A DNA stretch of 7,178 bases from Planctomycetota bacterium. GTDB taxonomy: Bacteria; Planctomycetota; Planctomycetia; Isosphaerales; Isosphaeraceae. The translations under genes were made by a program, and so were the position numbers. Each line of letters starts with the position of its first letter. The first letter of the stretch is position 1. Below are positions 1 to 6,302 of the stretch, in pieces. Under the pieces are notes generated by a model. That model had not been told where the DNA came from, did not search any database, and saw nothing but the letters and a program-made list of their open reading frames with translations. Location of the stretch: positions 1 through 7,178 of the forward strand of contig JAKBCQ010000121.1 in NCBI GenBank assembly GCA_021807585.1, read 5' to 3'.

Positions 1-1752
1 GAATTTGATCGTCTCGCCTTGTTCGACGGTGATCAGATCGGGCGTGATGTGGCTGCGAACGAGCGTGACGTATACGTCGACCAAGCCGCCGTTGCGTTCG
101 ATTCGCGACTTCGATTCGGCGTCGGCGGCGGAGGGATCGGCGCGGTGCGTCACCTGATTGATTCCGATCGGTTTATAAACCTCCCACGCCTTCACTTTGT
201 CGGCCTTGATGATCTGCGCGTAATGCGGCTCGCCGAGCGGGATCGGCAGGTCGTAGAGGAGCCGCATCGATCCTCCCGCGATGTCGATCAACTGAAAATT
301 CTGCGGTAAAAGCGGGCCGACGTTTTTAAATCGATCAATCGACCACTTGTTCATGGCGACGAGATAACGACCGTCGGGATGAACCGTGTCGCCTCCCGCA
401 ACCGACAAGTGCCCCACGTTGTAGTGCACCGGGATCTTGTCGATCAATTTGAGATCTTTGAGCGACCAGCGCGCGATCTTCGATTCGATGAAGAGCGTCG
501 TGTAGGCGAACCCCTTATCGTCGAACTGGGTGTGAAGCGGGCCCAGGCCCATCTCGACCTGTCCGCGGATCGCGTCTTTGAAGGGCAAGATCGGGATTCC
601 GTAAGGATCTTTACCGCTAAACGTTTTGGAATTGAGGAGATCTTGAATTTTGGAAAAGCTGAACACGGTCTCGTGGGTGTCGAGTTTCCCCGAGATACAG
701 ATCGATTGGCCGTCGGGCGAAACGTCGACTCCGTGCGGGCTTTTTGGTTCGGGAAGGAAGCAAAGCAAACCTTCCTGAACGCTCGTATCGAGGGGAATCA
801 CCCGCATTCCCTGGATCGTCTTCGTCTTCCCCGCGGCGGCTGTTTCGGCGGCTTTTCGCCAATTAATGATATGAAGGTAATCCATATCATTGCGCGAGGC
901 GCCCGATTCGAGCGCCGGCTTGCCCGAAGCCGTCCCTCCCGTCGAGCGTTCGGTGTTGAACGAGTTGATGAACGCCCAACCGTCGCTCGCGAGTTTTCCC
1001 GCGTCGCTCAGGTCTTGCATGTACGGCGGCAACTCGAGCGCGAACGATTCCTTGGGATCGATCCGGCCCGCGGCGCGATCGAACTTCCAAAAAATCGCCG
1101 CCGATCGGTAAGCGTCGTTATAAGTTTCGAGCGAGGCCGAGGAACCCTCGAGCGGAACCGGGAATTGGCCGCTTTCGATCACGTATTCGGTGTTCGGGGT
1201 GACGAACGCGCCTCCGTGATCCGATCGAAGGATCGGGCTATGAACGATTTGAGACGTGGTGAAATCCTTGAGGTCGATCACCGCGACGCGGGCGTTCGCC
1301 TTGTCGTTGGCGAAGACGAATTCGCCGTCGTAATCCCCCTTCGTTTCGCTCAAGGCGGGATGATGCATGTCGCCCCAGGTTAGAGCGGTCCCCTCCGAGC
1401 TTTGTTTCAATAAAGCCTTGGTGTCGTCGTCGAATCCGTAGCCTTGCCACGGTTCTGGGGTAAAGACTCCGACATACTTGAGAATTCGCATGCTAGGCAC
1501 GCCGATGACGATCAGATTGCCGCCGTGTCCTCCCGACGCCATCATCAGGAATTCGTCGTGGACGCCGGTGGGGGTGTATGTTTTGAGCGCCGCGGTCACG
1601 TCGGCCTCGGTCAGTTTGCGGGCCTTCATCAGCTCGGCGAGCGATTCGCCACCGGCGCCCGCTCCCGTTCCGCTCCCCGACCCGCAGCCCGCGAAGGCGC
1701 TCGCGGCGATCGCGGCGAACATCACGGTTCGTAGATACTTAAGCGTAATCAT
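1..1752 (-). CDS. nosZ: Nitrous-oxide reductase, clade II (Sec-type) lipoprotein form, 3' end cut by window
   Basis: NosZ reduces N2O to N2, the last step of denitrification, in the periplasm. 584 residues are visible, open to the window edge. An N-terminal signal without twin arginines ends in a lipobox-like FAGC (Cys23), so export is Sec-type and probably lipidated. The seven-bladed propeller follows, with family motifs GGHGGN (74-79), DMHHP (128-132), SDHGG (178-182), SPHGVDVSPDG (338-348), GLGPLHTQFD (402-411), HYNVGHL (443-449) and EPHYAQ (509-514). The expected CuZ ligands are therefore His130, 131, 179, 340, 407, 448 and 510. The wording of the 443-490 region is typical of clade II enzymes. 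The C-terminal cupredoxin domain begins near 558 but its CuA ligands lie outside the window; roughly 60-80 residues are missing. The ATG at 1752 has GGAG 8 bases upstream; an in-frame ATG 27 bases earlier lacks that spacing. It lies 82 bases after the cytochrome gene, probably in the same operon. Confidence 0.97.
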   Translation of the reverse strand, partial: MITLKYLRTVMFAAIAASAFAGCGSGSGTGAGAGGESLAELMKARKLTEADVTAALKTYTPTGVHDEFLMMASGGHGGNLIVIGVPSMRILKYVGVFTPEPWQGYGFDDDTKALLKQSSEGTALTWGDMHHPALSETKGDYDGEFVFANDKANARVAVIDLKDFTTSQIVHSPILRSDHGGAFVTPNTEYVIESGQFPVPLEGSSASLETYNDAYRSAAIFWKFDRAAGRIDPKESFALELPPYMQDLSDAGKLASDGWAFINSFNTERSTGGTASGKPALESGASRNDMDYLHIINWRKAAETAAAGKTKTIQGMRVIPLDTSVQEGLLCFLPEPKSPHGVDVSPDGQSICISGKLDTHETVFSFSKIQDLLNSKTFSGKDPYGIPILPFKDAIRGQVEMGLGPLHTQFDDKGFAYTTLFIESKIARWSLKDLKLIDKIPVHYNVGHLSVAGGDTVHPDGRYLVAMNKWSIDRFKNVGPLLPQNFQLIDIAGGSMRLLYDLPIPLGEPHYAQIIKADKVKAWEVYKPIGINQVTHRADPSAADAESKSRIERNGGLVDVYVTLVRSHITPDLITVEQGETIKF

Positions 1753-1813
1753 TTGCCGTACTCCGAAAGATAAGGACATTTTCCGGAACGTTTGGGATTG
1801 AAGCTTGGTTCCG

Positions 1814-1833
1814 ATCGACCGATCACGGTCGAT
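1814..1833 (-). other. Perfect hairpin between cytochrome c and nosZ
   Basis: An 8-bp perfect inverted repeat (ATCGACCG / CGGTCGAT) with a 4-base loop starts one base after the cytochrome stop codon. No T-run follows on the minus strand, so it is not a standard intrinsic terminator. In a polycistronic mRNA it could protect a 3' end or set relative expression of the two genes; that role is inference. CGATCG-type sequences are common here, so a chance palindrome is possible. Confidence 0.4.
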
Positions 1834-1834
1834 T

Positions 1835-2257
1835 TCATTCTTTTCCCAACCGTCGGATGAATTCGCGGAGCGCCGCGACGACCTCGGGCTTGGTTGAGAG
1901 GTCGGGGTTGGCGGCCATGATGGCGCTTTTGCCGACCGCGGCGCCTCCGTAGACGATCGTTTTTTCGATATCCGCGTCTTTGACCGACGCCTGCCACTTT
2001 TGGTCGTGGTAATTCCGCGGCTTGGGGTTCAAATTCGCGGCGCCGGGGCCGTCCCCCTTGCCGTCGACTCCGTGGCATGTCGAGCATCTCGATTTGAAAA
2101 TCTCGGCGGCTTTGGTTCGCGCCTCGGCGGTGATCGCGACGGTCGAACCGTTCGACCCCGAGGATCCCGAGCCGTCGGAGCCGCCGCCGCATCCCGAGAG
2201 CGCGATCGAAACGAGCGAAAATGAATAAACAGCAATCCTGAAAGCCGATACTTTCAT
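1835..2257 (-). CDS. Small lipoprotein c-type cytochrome, likely electron donor to NosZ
   Basis: A 140-residue monohaem cytochrome c. The signal peptide ends in lipobox LSGC, giving a lipidated Cys23. A flexible Gly/Ser linker (24-38) then carries a single class I cytochrome domain. Haem is attached at CSTCH (58-62), followed by GVDGKGDGPGA, as in many small c-type cytochromes. Met114, in the IMAANPDL stretch, is the likely distal ligand. The chain ends in a C-terminal helix (VVAALREFIRRLGKE). The ATG at 2257 is set by a very good ribosome site, AAAGGAG with 8-base spacing; upstream in-frame codons to 2392 have no such site and would bury the signal peptide. It lies directly upstream of nosZ on the same strand. 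Small c-type cytochromes occur in clade II nos clusters (for example those of Wolinella and relatives), so a role in electron delivery to NosZ is a reasonable inference. No more specific gene name can be given. Confidence 0.93.
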   Translation of the reverse strand: MKVSAFRIAVYSFSLVSIALSGCGGGSDGSGSSGSNGSTVAITAEARTKAAEIFKSRCSTCHGVDGKGDGPGAANLNPKPRNYHDQKWQASVKDADIEKTIVYGGAAVGKSAIMAANPDLSTKPEVVAALREFIRRLGKE

Positions 2258-2281
2258 GTGGTTATCTCCTTTGGCCTGGGC

Positions 2282-2308
2282 GCGGCACGGACGTCGATCG
2301 TCCGCCGC
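2282..2308 (-). other. GC-rich hairpin just before the cytochrome ribosome site
   Basis: On the minus strand GCGGC-GGACG pairs with CGTCC-(GT)-GCCGC around the five-base loop ATCGA: ten base pairs with one two-base bulge. It ends about 9 bases upstream of the AAAGGAG site (2266-2272). As RNA it would be stable, leaving the ribosome site itself unpaired. Function is unknown; it could affect translation or transcript stability. Confidence 0.35.
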
Positions 2309-2350
2309 GGCGGGTGGCGCCCGGGCCGCGGAACCGTCGCTAAAGCGCAA

Positions 2351-2387
2351 TAAAAAAGCCCCCGCCGCATCGTGAGCGAAAGGGGCC
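2351..2387 (-). terminator. Intrinsic-terminator-like hairpin in the leader of the cytochrome c-nosZ operon
   Basis: Reading the minus strand, GCCCC (2386-2382) pairs with GGGGC (2362-2358). An inner CGC/GCG stem with a seven-base loop sits inside, and six Ts (2357-2352) follow directly. That is the layout of a rho-independent terminator. It lies about 45-80 bases downstream of the predicted transcription start and about 95 bases before the cytochrome ATG, with no gene between, so it could act as an attenuator. Alternatively it ends a short non-coding RNA transcribed from 2400-2560. Confidence 0.6.
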
Positions 2388-2398
2388 GACATAGCCGA

Positions 2399-2411
2399 GT
2401 TTCGACGAAAC
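2399..2411 (-). other. Small hairpin at the 5' end of the nos leader
   Basis: A perfect GTTTC / GAAAC inverted repeat with a 3-base loop lies between the predicted promoter and the terminator-like hairpin. In RNA it would form the first of two tandem stem-loops. With only five base pairs, its importance is uncertain. Confidence 0.3.
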
Positions 2412-2437
2412 CGATCGTAAGTTCCGTCGTTATTTGT

Positions 2438-2466
2438 ATCCTACAACCGGGTGTCGGGTTTGGCAA
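2438..2466 (-). promoter_or_regulatory. Sigma-70-type promoter for the cytochrome c-nosZ operon
   Basis: On the minus strand, TTGCCA (2466-2461; 5 of 6 to TTGACA), a 17-base spacer, then TAGGAT (2443-2438; 4 of 6 to TATAAT). The start of transcription would be near 2431, giving a leader of about 175 bases before the cytochrome ATG at 2257. No clear FNR/Dnr-type TTGAT-N4-ATCAA site was seen nearby, so oxygen or NO control is not evident from this sequence. Confidence 0.5.
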
Positions 2467-2630
2467 GCGATTTACGGACTCGATTATCCAATATTTCGTC
2501 GACGCCGAATCGCCGAGGAGTCGACCTTTTAATTTAATTAACTATTACATAAAGATACATCACGAAAAATAACGCACAGTCGCGGGATCGGATTGAATTG
2601 ATATGTTTGGAGAACGCCGGCGTGTCGCGC

Positions 2631-2676
2631 TCGGCGACCGATCCGAGTTTCGCCCGCCCGATCGATCGGTCGGCGA
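2631..2676. repeat. Imperfect inverted repeat, 12 of 13 bp, 20-base loop
   Basis: CGACCGATC (2635-2643) pairs perfectly with GATCGGTCG (2664-2672). Beyond one mismatch, three further pairs (TCG/CGA) extend the stem. It lies in the non-coding DNA downstream of clpX. It may be a folded RNA element or a protein site, but the CGATCG richness of the genome makes chance pairing more likely than usual. Confidence 0.3.
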
Positions 2677-2801
2677 AGCGCGTTTTCGGGGTTCGATCGA
2701 TATAGGTCGCGATCGATTCGAGCGAAACCGCGGCGTCCCGACTCCGAGCGAACGCGGAGCGGGGTCGCCGCCGATCATCAATGATTAAGGATCGTTTCGC
2801 T

Positions 2802-2819
2802 TTATGTTTTAAGACATAA
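2802..2819 (-). other. AT-rich hairpin just after clpX
   Basis: TTATGT / ACATAA, six perfect base pairs with a six-base loop, begins 6 bases beyond the clpX stop codon. It is followed by no T-run and has no GC pairs outside TG/CA steps, so it is a weak terminator candidate at best. It might mark the 3' end of the clpX transcript. Confidence 0.25.
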
Positions 2820-2825
2820 TGCGAT

Positions 2826-4208
2826 TTACGCGCTTTCTTTTTTCCGTTCGCTCGGTTTGGGCAAGGCGAGGGGCGCCGCGTCGAAGAGCTTGTGCTCTCC
2901 CTTGACGACCTCGGGGGTGACGACGAACAGACCTTTGTCTTTTTCGACGCGATCGGGGAGTTCGAACATGATCTCGAGCATGATCTCCTCGACGATCGAA
3001 CGCAGGCCGCGGGCGCCGGTGTCTTTTTCTTTGGCCTTCTTGGCGATCTCGACGAGCGCCTCGGGGGTGAATTCGAGCGTCGCCGATTCCATCTCGAACA
3101 GTTTGCGATACTGCTTGACGAGCGCGTTCTTGGGCTCGGTCATAATTTGCACGAGCGCGTCGACGTCGAGCGGCATCAACGGACACACCACCGGCAACCG
3201 GCCGACGAACTCGGGAATCATGCCGAATTCGAGGATGTCGTCCGAAGTCACGCGGTTGAGCAACGTTCCCAGATCGCGATCCTGCTCGCTGTGCGTCTGG
3301 CTGCCGAAGCCGATCGTCTTACGGCCGATCCGCCGTGAAATAATGTTCTCGAGTCCGACGAACGTCCCACCGCAGATGAACAAGATATTACTTGTATCCA
3401 TCTGGATATATTGCTGTTCGGGATGCTTGCGTCCTCCCTGGGGAGGAACGTTCGCGACCGTCCCTTCGAGCATTTTCAGAAGCGCCTGCTGCACCCCTTC
3501 GCCCGAGACGTCTCGCGTGATCGAAACGTTATGATTCGTTTTACCGATCTTGTCGATCTCGTCGATGTAGATGATGCCCCGCTGGGCGCTTTCGAGATCG
3601 AAATCGGCCGCGTGAAGCAGTTTGAGGAGGATGTTCTCAACGTCCTCCCCCACGTAGCCCGCCTCGGTGAGCGTCGTCGCGTCTCCGATCGCGAACGGAA
3701 CGTTGAGGATCCGCGCCAGAGTGCGCGCCAGGAGCGTTTTGCCGCACCCCGTCGGGCCGATCAAAAGGATGTTCGATTTATCGAGTTCGACGTCGCTCTC
3801 GCCGTCCTCGCCGTGAACCAGCCGCTTGTAATGATTGTGCACCGCGACCGAGAGAACCATCTTGGCGCGATGCTGGCCGATCACGTAGGCGTCGAGTTGT
3901 TCTTTGATCTCACGCGGCGAGGGAATATCCGAGATCAACGTTTTGGGAACGCCGCGGCGGCGCCGTTCCTCGTCAAGAATCGACTGACACAACTCGATAC
4001 ATTCGCCACAGATGTATACGTCGCCGGGGCCCTCGACGAGCGGGCCGACGTCGCGATAGCTTTTGCGGCAGAACGAGCAGAACGCGTTCTTCTTCGCGCC
4101 TCCCGTCGTGCCGCCGCCGGTCGTCGTGCCCGAGCCTCCTCCGCCGCCGCCTCGCTTGTTCCCACCCGAGCCGCCGCCGCCCCCAGTGATGTCCTTACCC
4201 GTCGGCAT
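2826..4208 (-). CDS. clpX: ATP-dependent Clp protease ATP-binding subunit ClpX
   Basis: ClpX is the cytoplasmic AAA+ hexamer that unfolds tagged or native substrates and feeds them to the ClpP peptidase. The 460 residues hold, in order: a glycine-rich N-terminal tail (1-40); the C4 zinc-binding domain with Cys44, Cys47, Cys67 and Cys70; Walker A GPTGCGKT (151-158); the pore loop GYVG (184-187); Walker B IIYIDEID (212-219) with Asp216/Glu217; the RKH loop (260-262); the IGF loop (299-301) that docks onto ClpP; the box with arginine finger PEFVGRLP (Arg337); and sensor 2 GARGLR (Arg400). All key residues are present, so it should be active and ClpP-binding. clpP is not beside it. The ATG at 4208 is the only plausible start before the zinc domain and has an AGGGG ribosome site close upstream. 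The tail puts the first Cys at 44, against about 15 in E. coli ClpX. Confidence 0.98.
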   Translation of the reverse strand: MPTGKDITGGGGGSGGNKRGGGGGGSGTTTGGGTTGGAKKNAFCSFCRKSYRDVGPLVEGPGDVYICGECIELCQSILDEERRRRGVPKTLISDIPSPREIKEQLDAYVIGQHRAKMVLSVAVHNHYKRLVHGEDGESDVELDKSNILLIGPTGCGKTLLARTLARILNVPFAIGDATTLTEAGYVGEDVENILLKLLHAADFDLESAQRGIIYIDEIDKIGKTNHNVSITRDVSGEGVQQALLKMLEGTVANVPPQGGRKHPEQQYIQMDTSNILFICGGTFVGLENIISRRIGRKTIGFGSQTHSEQDRDLGTLLNRVTSDDILEFGMIPEFVGRLPVVCPLMPLDVDALVQIMTEPKNALVKQYRKLFEMESATLEFTPEALVEIAKKAKEKDTGARGLRSIVEEIMLEIMFELPDRVEKDKGLFVVTPEVVKGEHKLFDAAPLALPKPSERKKESA

Positions 4209-4497
4209 GCCTCACCCCTTTTGACGACCAACGACCCGATCTCGCCAATATCGTGCAATCTCAACCGTCGGCGCAACCATTAAACGACCGCGAATCATCG
4301 CGAACAAAACGGAACGTAAACGTATTCAACGGGTCGAATCGCCGAATCAACCCAATTCCGTCGAAGGCGCTACGGTCCAACGCCTCCGTCACGCTCGTTC
4401 CGCGGGACCCCGTTCCAAAGGCCCTTCCGTCGGACCGGTCTCCTACTCGCTTCCTTGATACCACCTTGATCTTATAGCACGAATTCCCGACACGCAA

Positions 4498-4522
4498 GGG
4501 GCGCTTGGATTTCCAAGCCCCC
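4498..4522. other. Strong hairpin upstream of clpX
   Basis: GGGGCGCTTGG pairs with CCAAGC-CCCC around an ATTT loop: ten base pairs with a single bulged C at 4502. It is the most stable local structure in the clpX upstream region. No T-run follows on either strand. On the minus strand it overlaps where the -35 of the TATAAG candidate promoter would sit. It could be a protein-binding palindrome, a leader structure or the remnant of a mutY terminator. Confidence 0.45.
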
Positions 4523-4693
4523 AGCGACCTTTCTAAACCATCCGCGACGATCGCCGCGATCGCGACGATTAAGCCGTCGCGCATCCCCGGCAGACCTCGA
4601 CCGACATCAATTCGGACCCCCTCGAGAACGCTCGCTCGACCGATCCCGTATCGCACGCCGCTCGACCCGATCATGCACGCTCAATAATAACGT

Positions 4694-4723
4694 TATATAA
4701 TGATAAATTTTTAATAGGGACAA
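4694..4723 (-). promoter_or_regulatory. Possible promoter at the start of the clpX leader
   Basis: On the minus strand, TTGTCC (4723-4718), an 18-base AT-rich spacer, then TATATA (4699-4694); both hexamers match consensus at 4 of 6. It begins directly after the mutY stop codon in the only AT-rich island of this gap. If used for clpX it gives a leader of about 480 bases, which is long; a nearer promoter may exist that I could not identify. Confidence 0.3.
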
Positions 4724-5923
4724 TCATGTATTTATGAGTAATGCGATCGCGTCGAGACCGGTTTTGGCCGCGCGATCGGCGAGGCGACGTCCCGGCGAAG
4801 AAAAGGTACGCTCGGAGAGTCGTTCGGCCTCGACCCACTCGACCCGATCGACCGCTGGAGACGGTCGCGGCGCAGCGGCGGAGTCGAGAGCTCGCGCCGG
4901 GCGAGCCGCAATCGTCATCTTATAACGTGTCACCGCGTACTTGAGCGTCGCGAACACCGGCCCGACAGTCGCTCGAACCCCGGTCAGCGCCTCGATCGCC
5001 TGCTCAAGAGTCCAAGACCCGCCGCTTGTGGGTTTCCTGCCCGCGGGGTCGGCGCCCGATACGTGGATCGTCGGGAACTCCCAAAATCCGTCCCATAACC
5101 CTCCCGATCGGCGTTTAATCAATAAAACACGAGATTGCGCATCAATTACGATCGCGCATTCCTCGGCGCCGGGGGTCGGCTCGGCCCTGGGGGCGATCCG
5201 CGGGATCTCGTCCTGCAACCCGAGTTCGCGGGCTCGGCACGCCCCCGAAAGCGGACACATCAGGCACATGGGGGCGCCTGGAATACAGATCGTCGCTCCC
5301 AGATCCATCAGTTTTTGATTGAACGACCCCGCGTTTTCCTCGGGAACGAGCCGCTCGGCGACTTCCCAGAGCCGCGTGCGAGCCGGCGACGATTGGATCG
5401 TCTCGCGCAGGCCGATCAATCGCGCCAGGATCCGCTGGGTGTTCGCCTCGACGATCGGTTCGGCGCGGTCGAAAGCGAACGAGAGGATCGCTCCCGCGAT
5501 ATACCTACCCACTCCAGGCAACGCGAGCAAGGCGTCGCGGTTTTCGGGAACGATTCCATCGTGCGCGGCGACAATTTCCTTGGAGGCGGCGTGCAGTTGA
5601 CGGGCGCGGCGGTAATATCCCAGCCCCTCCCAATGTTTCAAAACGTCCGATTCGTCCGCGGCGGCGAGATCCCGCGGAGTCGGAAAGCGCTGTATGAAGC
5701 GATGATAATAGGGGACGACCGCGGCGACGGTCGTCTGCACCAACATCGATTCCGAAACGAGCACGCGGTACGCGTCTTTTTCCCCCCTCCAGGGTAAATC
5801 GCGATCGGCGCCCGCCGTCCATCCCGCGACCGCGGAGCGAACCTGCGCGATCCACGCCGCGTCGCGTTCAGGAGAGCCCTCGTCGTCGGTTGTTTTCGCC
5901 GCTATCGATCGCTTTCGGCCCAC
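4724..5923 (-). CDS. mutY: A/G-specific adenine glycosylase MutY with Glu at the catalytic Asp position
   Basis: MutY removes adenine mispaired with 8-oxoguanine in base-excision repair. Numbering from the chosen GTG start (399 residues): DLPWR (42-46); SESMLVQT with catalytic Glu58; helix-hairpin-helix LPGVGRYIAGA (135-145); PIVEANTQR (156-164), where aligned MutYs have PILDGNVKR, so Glu159 replaces the catalytic Asp (Asp138 in E. coli); the [4Fe-4S] ligands Cys213, 220, 223 and 229 with exact C-x6-C-x2-C-x5-C spacing; then a NUDIX-like 8-oxoG recognition domain from about 254, with LWDGFWEFP (276-284). The FSH loop of E. coli MutY appears here as V-T-R. GTG at 5923 has GAGG 9 bases upstream and gives an N-terminus close to family length. 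In-frame ATGs at 5962 and 5989 lack good ribosome sites but cannot be excluded; the frame is open to 6136. It appears to be a single gene. Confidence 0.93.
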   Translation of the reverse strand: MGRKRSIAAKTTDDEGSPERDAAWIAQVRSAVAGWTAGADRDLPWRGEKDAYRVLVSESMLVQTTVAAVVPYYHRFIQRFPTPRDLAAADESDVLKHWEGLGYYRRARQLHAASKEIVAAHDGIVPENRDALLALPGVGRYIAGAILSFAFDRAEPIVEANTQRILARLIGLRETIQSSPARTRLWEVAERLVPEENAGSFNQKLMDLGATICIPGAPMCLMCPLSGACRARELGLQDEIPRIAPRAEPTPGAEECAIVIDAQSRVLLIKRRSGGLWDGFWEFPTIHVSGADPAGRKPTSGGSWTLEQAIEALTGVRATVGPVFATLKYAVTRYKMTIAARPARALDSAAAPRPSPAVDRVEWVEAERLSERTFSSPGRRLADRAAKTGLDAIALLINT

Positions 5924-6302
5924 GAATGAATACCTCGCCGGTTCCACGTCCCAACTCCACATCGTCGACGGAAAGATCCTAAGCTTCATGATAGGTAGGA
6001 AAGTAGAGCAATCCTCGGCCGCGACGAATGGGGCGTGAGGAAGCCGAAACCGGCGACACGGACGAGACGACGACAATCGATCAAACCGCGCCGACCGAAA
6101 CGATCCCGGCAGCAATCTTTGGATTTTATTACGCAATTAGACTTGAATAGTCGCGTTTTTTATTGTATTCTTAATTAGGAAGACGAAACAAATACGCAGA
6201 GTGATGCGAAGCGTTTTGGACGATTCGCGAAGCGGCGTATCGAACCGTTGAGGAGTGCCGTATTCCATGACTTAACTCTTTTGATCACCAAAGGGGCTAA
6301 CG
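5924..6302. other. Intergenic region between mutY and the plus-strand genes
   Basis: About 380 bases, or 313 if mutY starts at its farthest ATG. An AT-rich stretch at 6120-6180 lies between the divergent genes and probably holds promoters for both; a plus-strand candidate is listed separately, while no clear minus-strand hexamer pair was found. From 6180 to 6302 there is a leader with the direct repeat GCGAAGCG at 6206-6213 and 6227-6234 (21 bases apart), and a minimal open frame ATG-ACT-TAA at 6267 preceded by GAGGAG at 6250-6255. Confidence 0.45.
6143..6171 (+). promoter_or_regulatory. Possible promoter for the hypothetical protein gene
   Basis: TTGAAT (6143-6148), a 17-base spacer, then TATTCT (6166-6171); each hexamer matches consensus at 4 of 6 and the spacing is ideal. 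The predicted start near 6178 gives a leader of about 125 bases before the ATG at 6303. Confidence 0.4.

Larger units (their letters stand above)
2467..2825. other. Non-coding region between clpX and the nos promoter
   Basis: About 360 bases without a convincing gene. From 2528 to 2575 there is an AT-rich island (ttttaatttaattaac and onward), which may hold upstream promoter elements. From 2580 to 2770 the sequence is GC-rich and dense in GATCG and CGATCG, with an imperfect inverted repeat at 2631-2676. Short open frames on both strands (around 2560-2788) are dominated by Arg, Ser, Gly and Pro, match nothing I know and have no good ribosome site. Confidence 0.5.
4209..4723. other. Long intergenic region upstream of clpX, no convincing gene
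   Basis: 515 bases between mutY and clpX. It contains an AT-rich island (4681-4723), a strong hairpin (4498-4522), and a -10-like TATAAG on the minus strand (4476-4471) whose best -35 (TTGCGT) is only 15 bases away. One open frame on the minus strand (4674-4261, 137 codons) starts with ATG, but it resembles no family I know, has no clear ribosome site and is rich in Arg, Gly and Ser; I do not call it a gene. The region probably carries the clpX promoter and a long leader. Confidence 0.5.

Noticed and set aside
379..1383. Plus-strand open frame of 334 codons
   Set aside because: It lies antisense to nosZ in exact codon register, the usual shadow pattern in GC-rich genes; the protein has no recognisable domain, while the minus strand encodes all NosZ motifs.
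2254..2466. Minus-strand frame of 70 codons whose stop overlaps the cytochrome ATG, a possible leader peptide
   Set aside because: Its only start is a TTG that coincides with the predicted -35 hexamer, and the sequence is Arg/Pro-rich without protein-like character; the overlap looks accidental.
2467..2600. FNR/Dnr-type or NO-responsive box upstream of the nos promoter
   Set aside because: I looked for TTGAT-N4-ATCAA and similar palindromes in the AT-rich island and found no acceptable match.
2603..2788. Short overlapping open frames on both strands after clpX
   Set aside because: Both are Arg/Ser/Gly/Pro-rich, lack clear ribosome sites, and mirror each other as expected for palindrome-rich non-coding DNA.
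3411..4283. Plus-strand open frame of 290 codons
   Set aside because: Antisense to clpX in codon register; Arg/Ala/Asp-rich with no family features. ClpX on the other strand is unambiguous.
4261..4674. Minus-strand open frame of 137 codons between mutY and clpX
   Set aside because: No ribosome site, no recognisable family, and composition like random GC-rich DNA. A candidate promoter just upstream keeps it from being excluded fully, but the support is too thin to call it.
5135..5797. Plus-strand open frame of 220 codons
   Set aside because: Antisense shadow of mutY in codon register with no domain signature.
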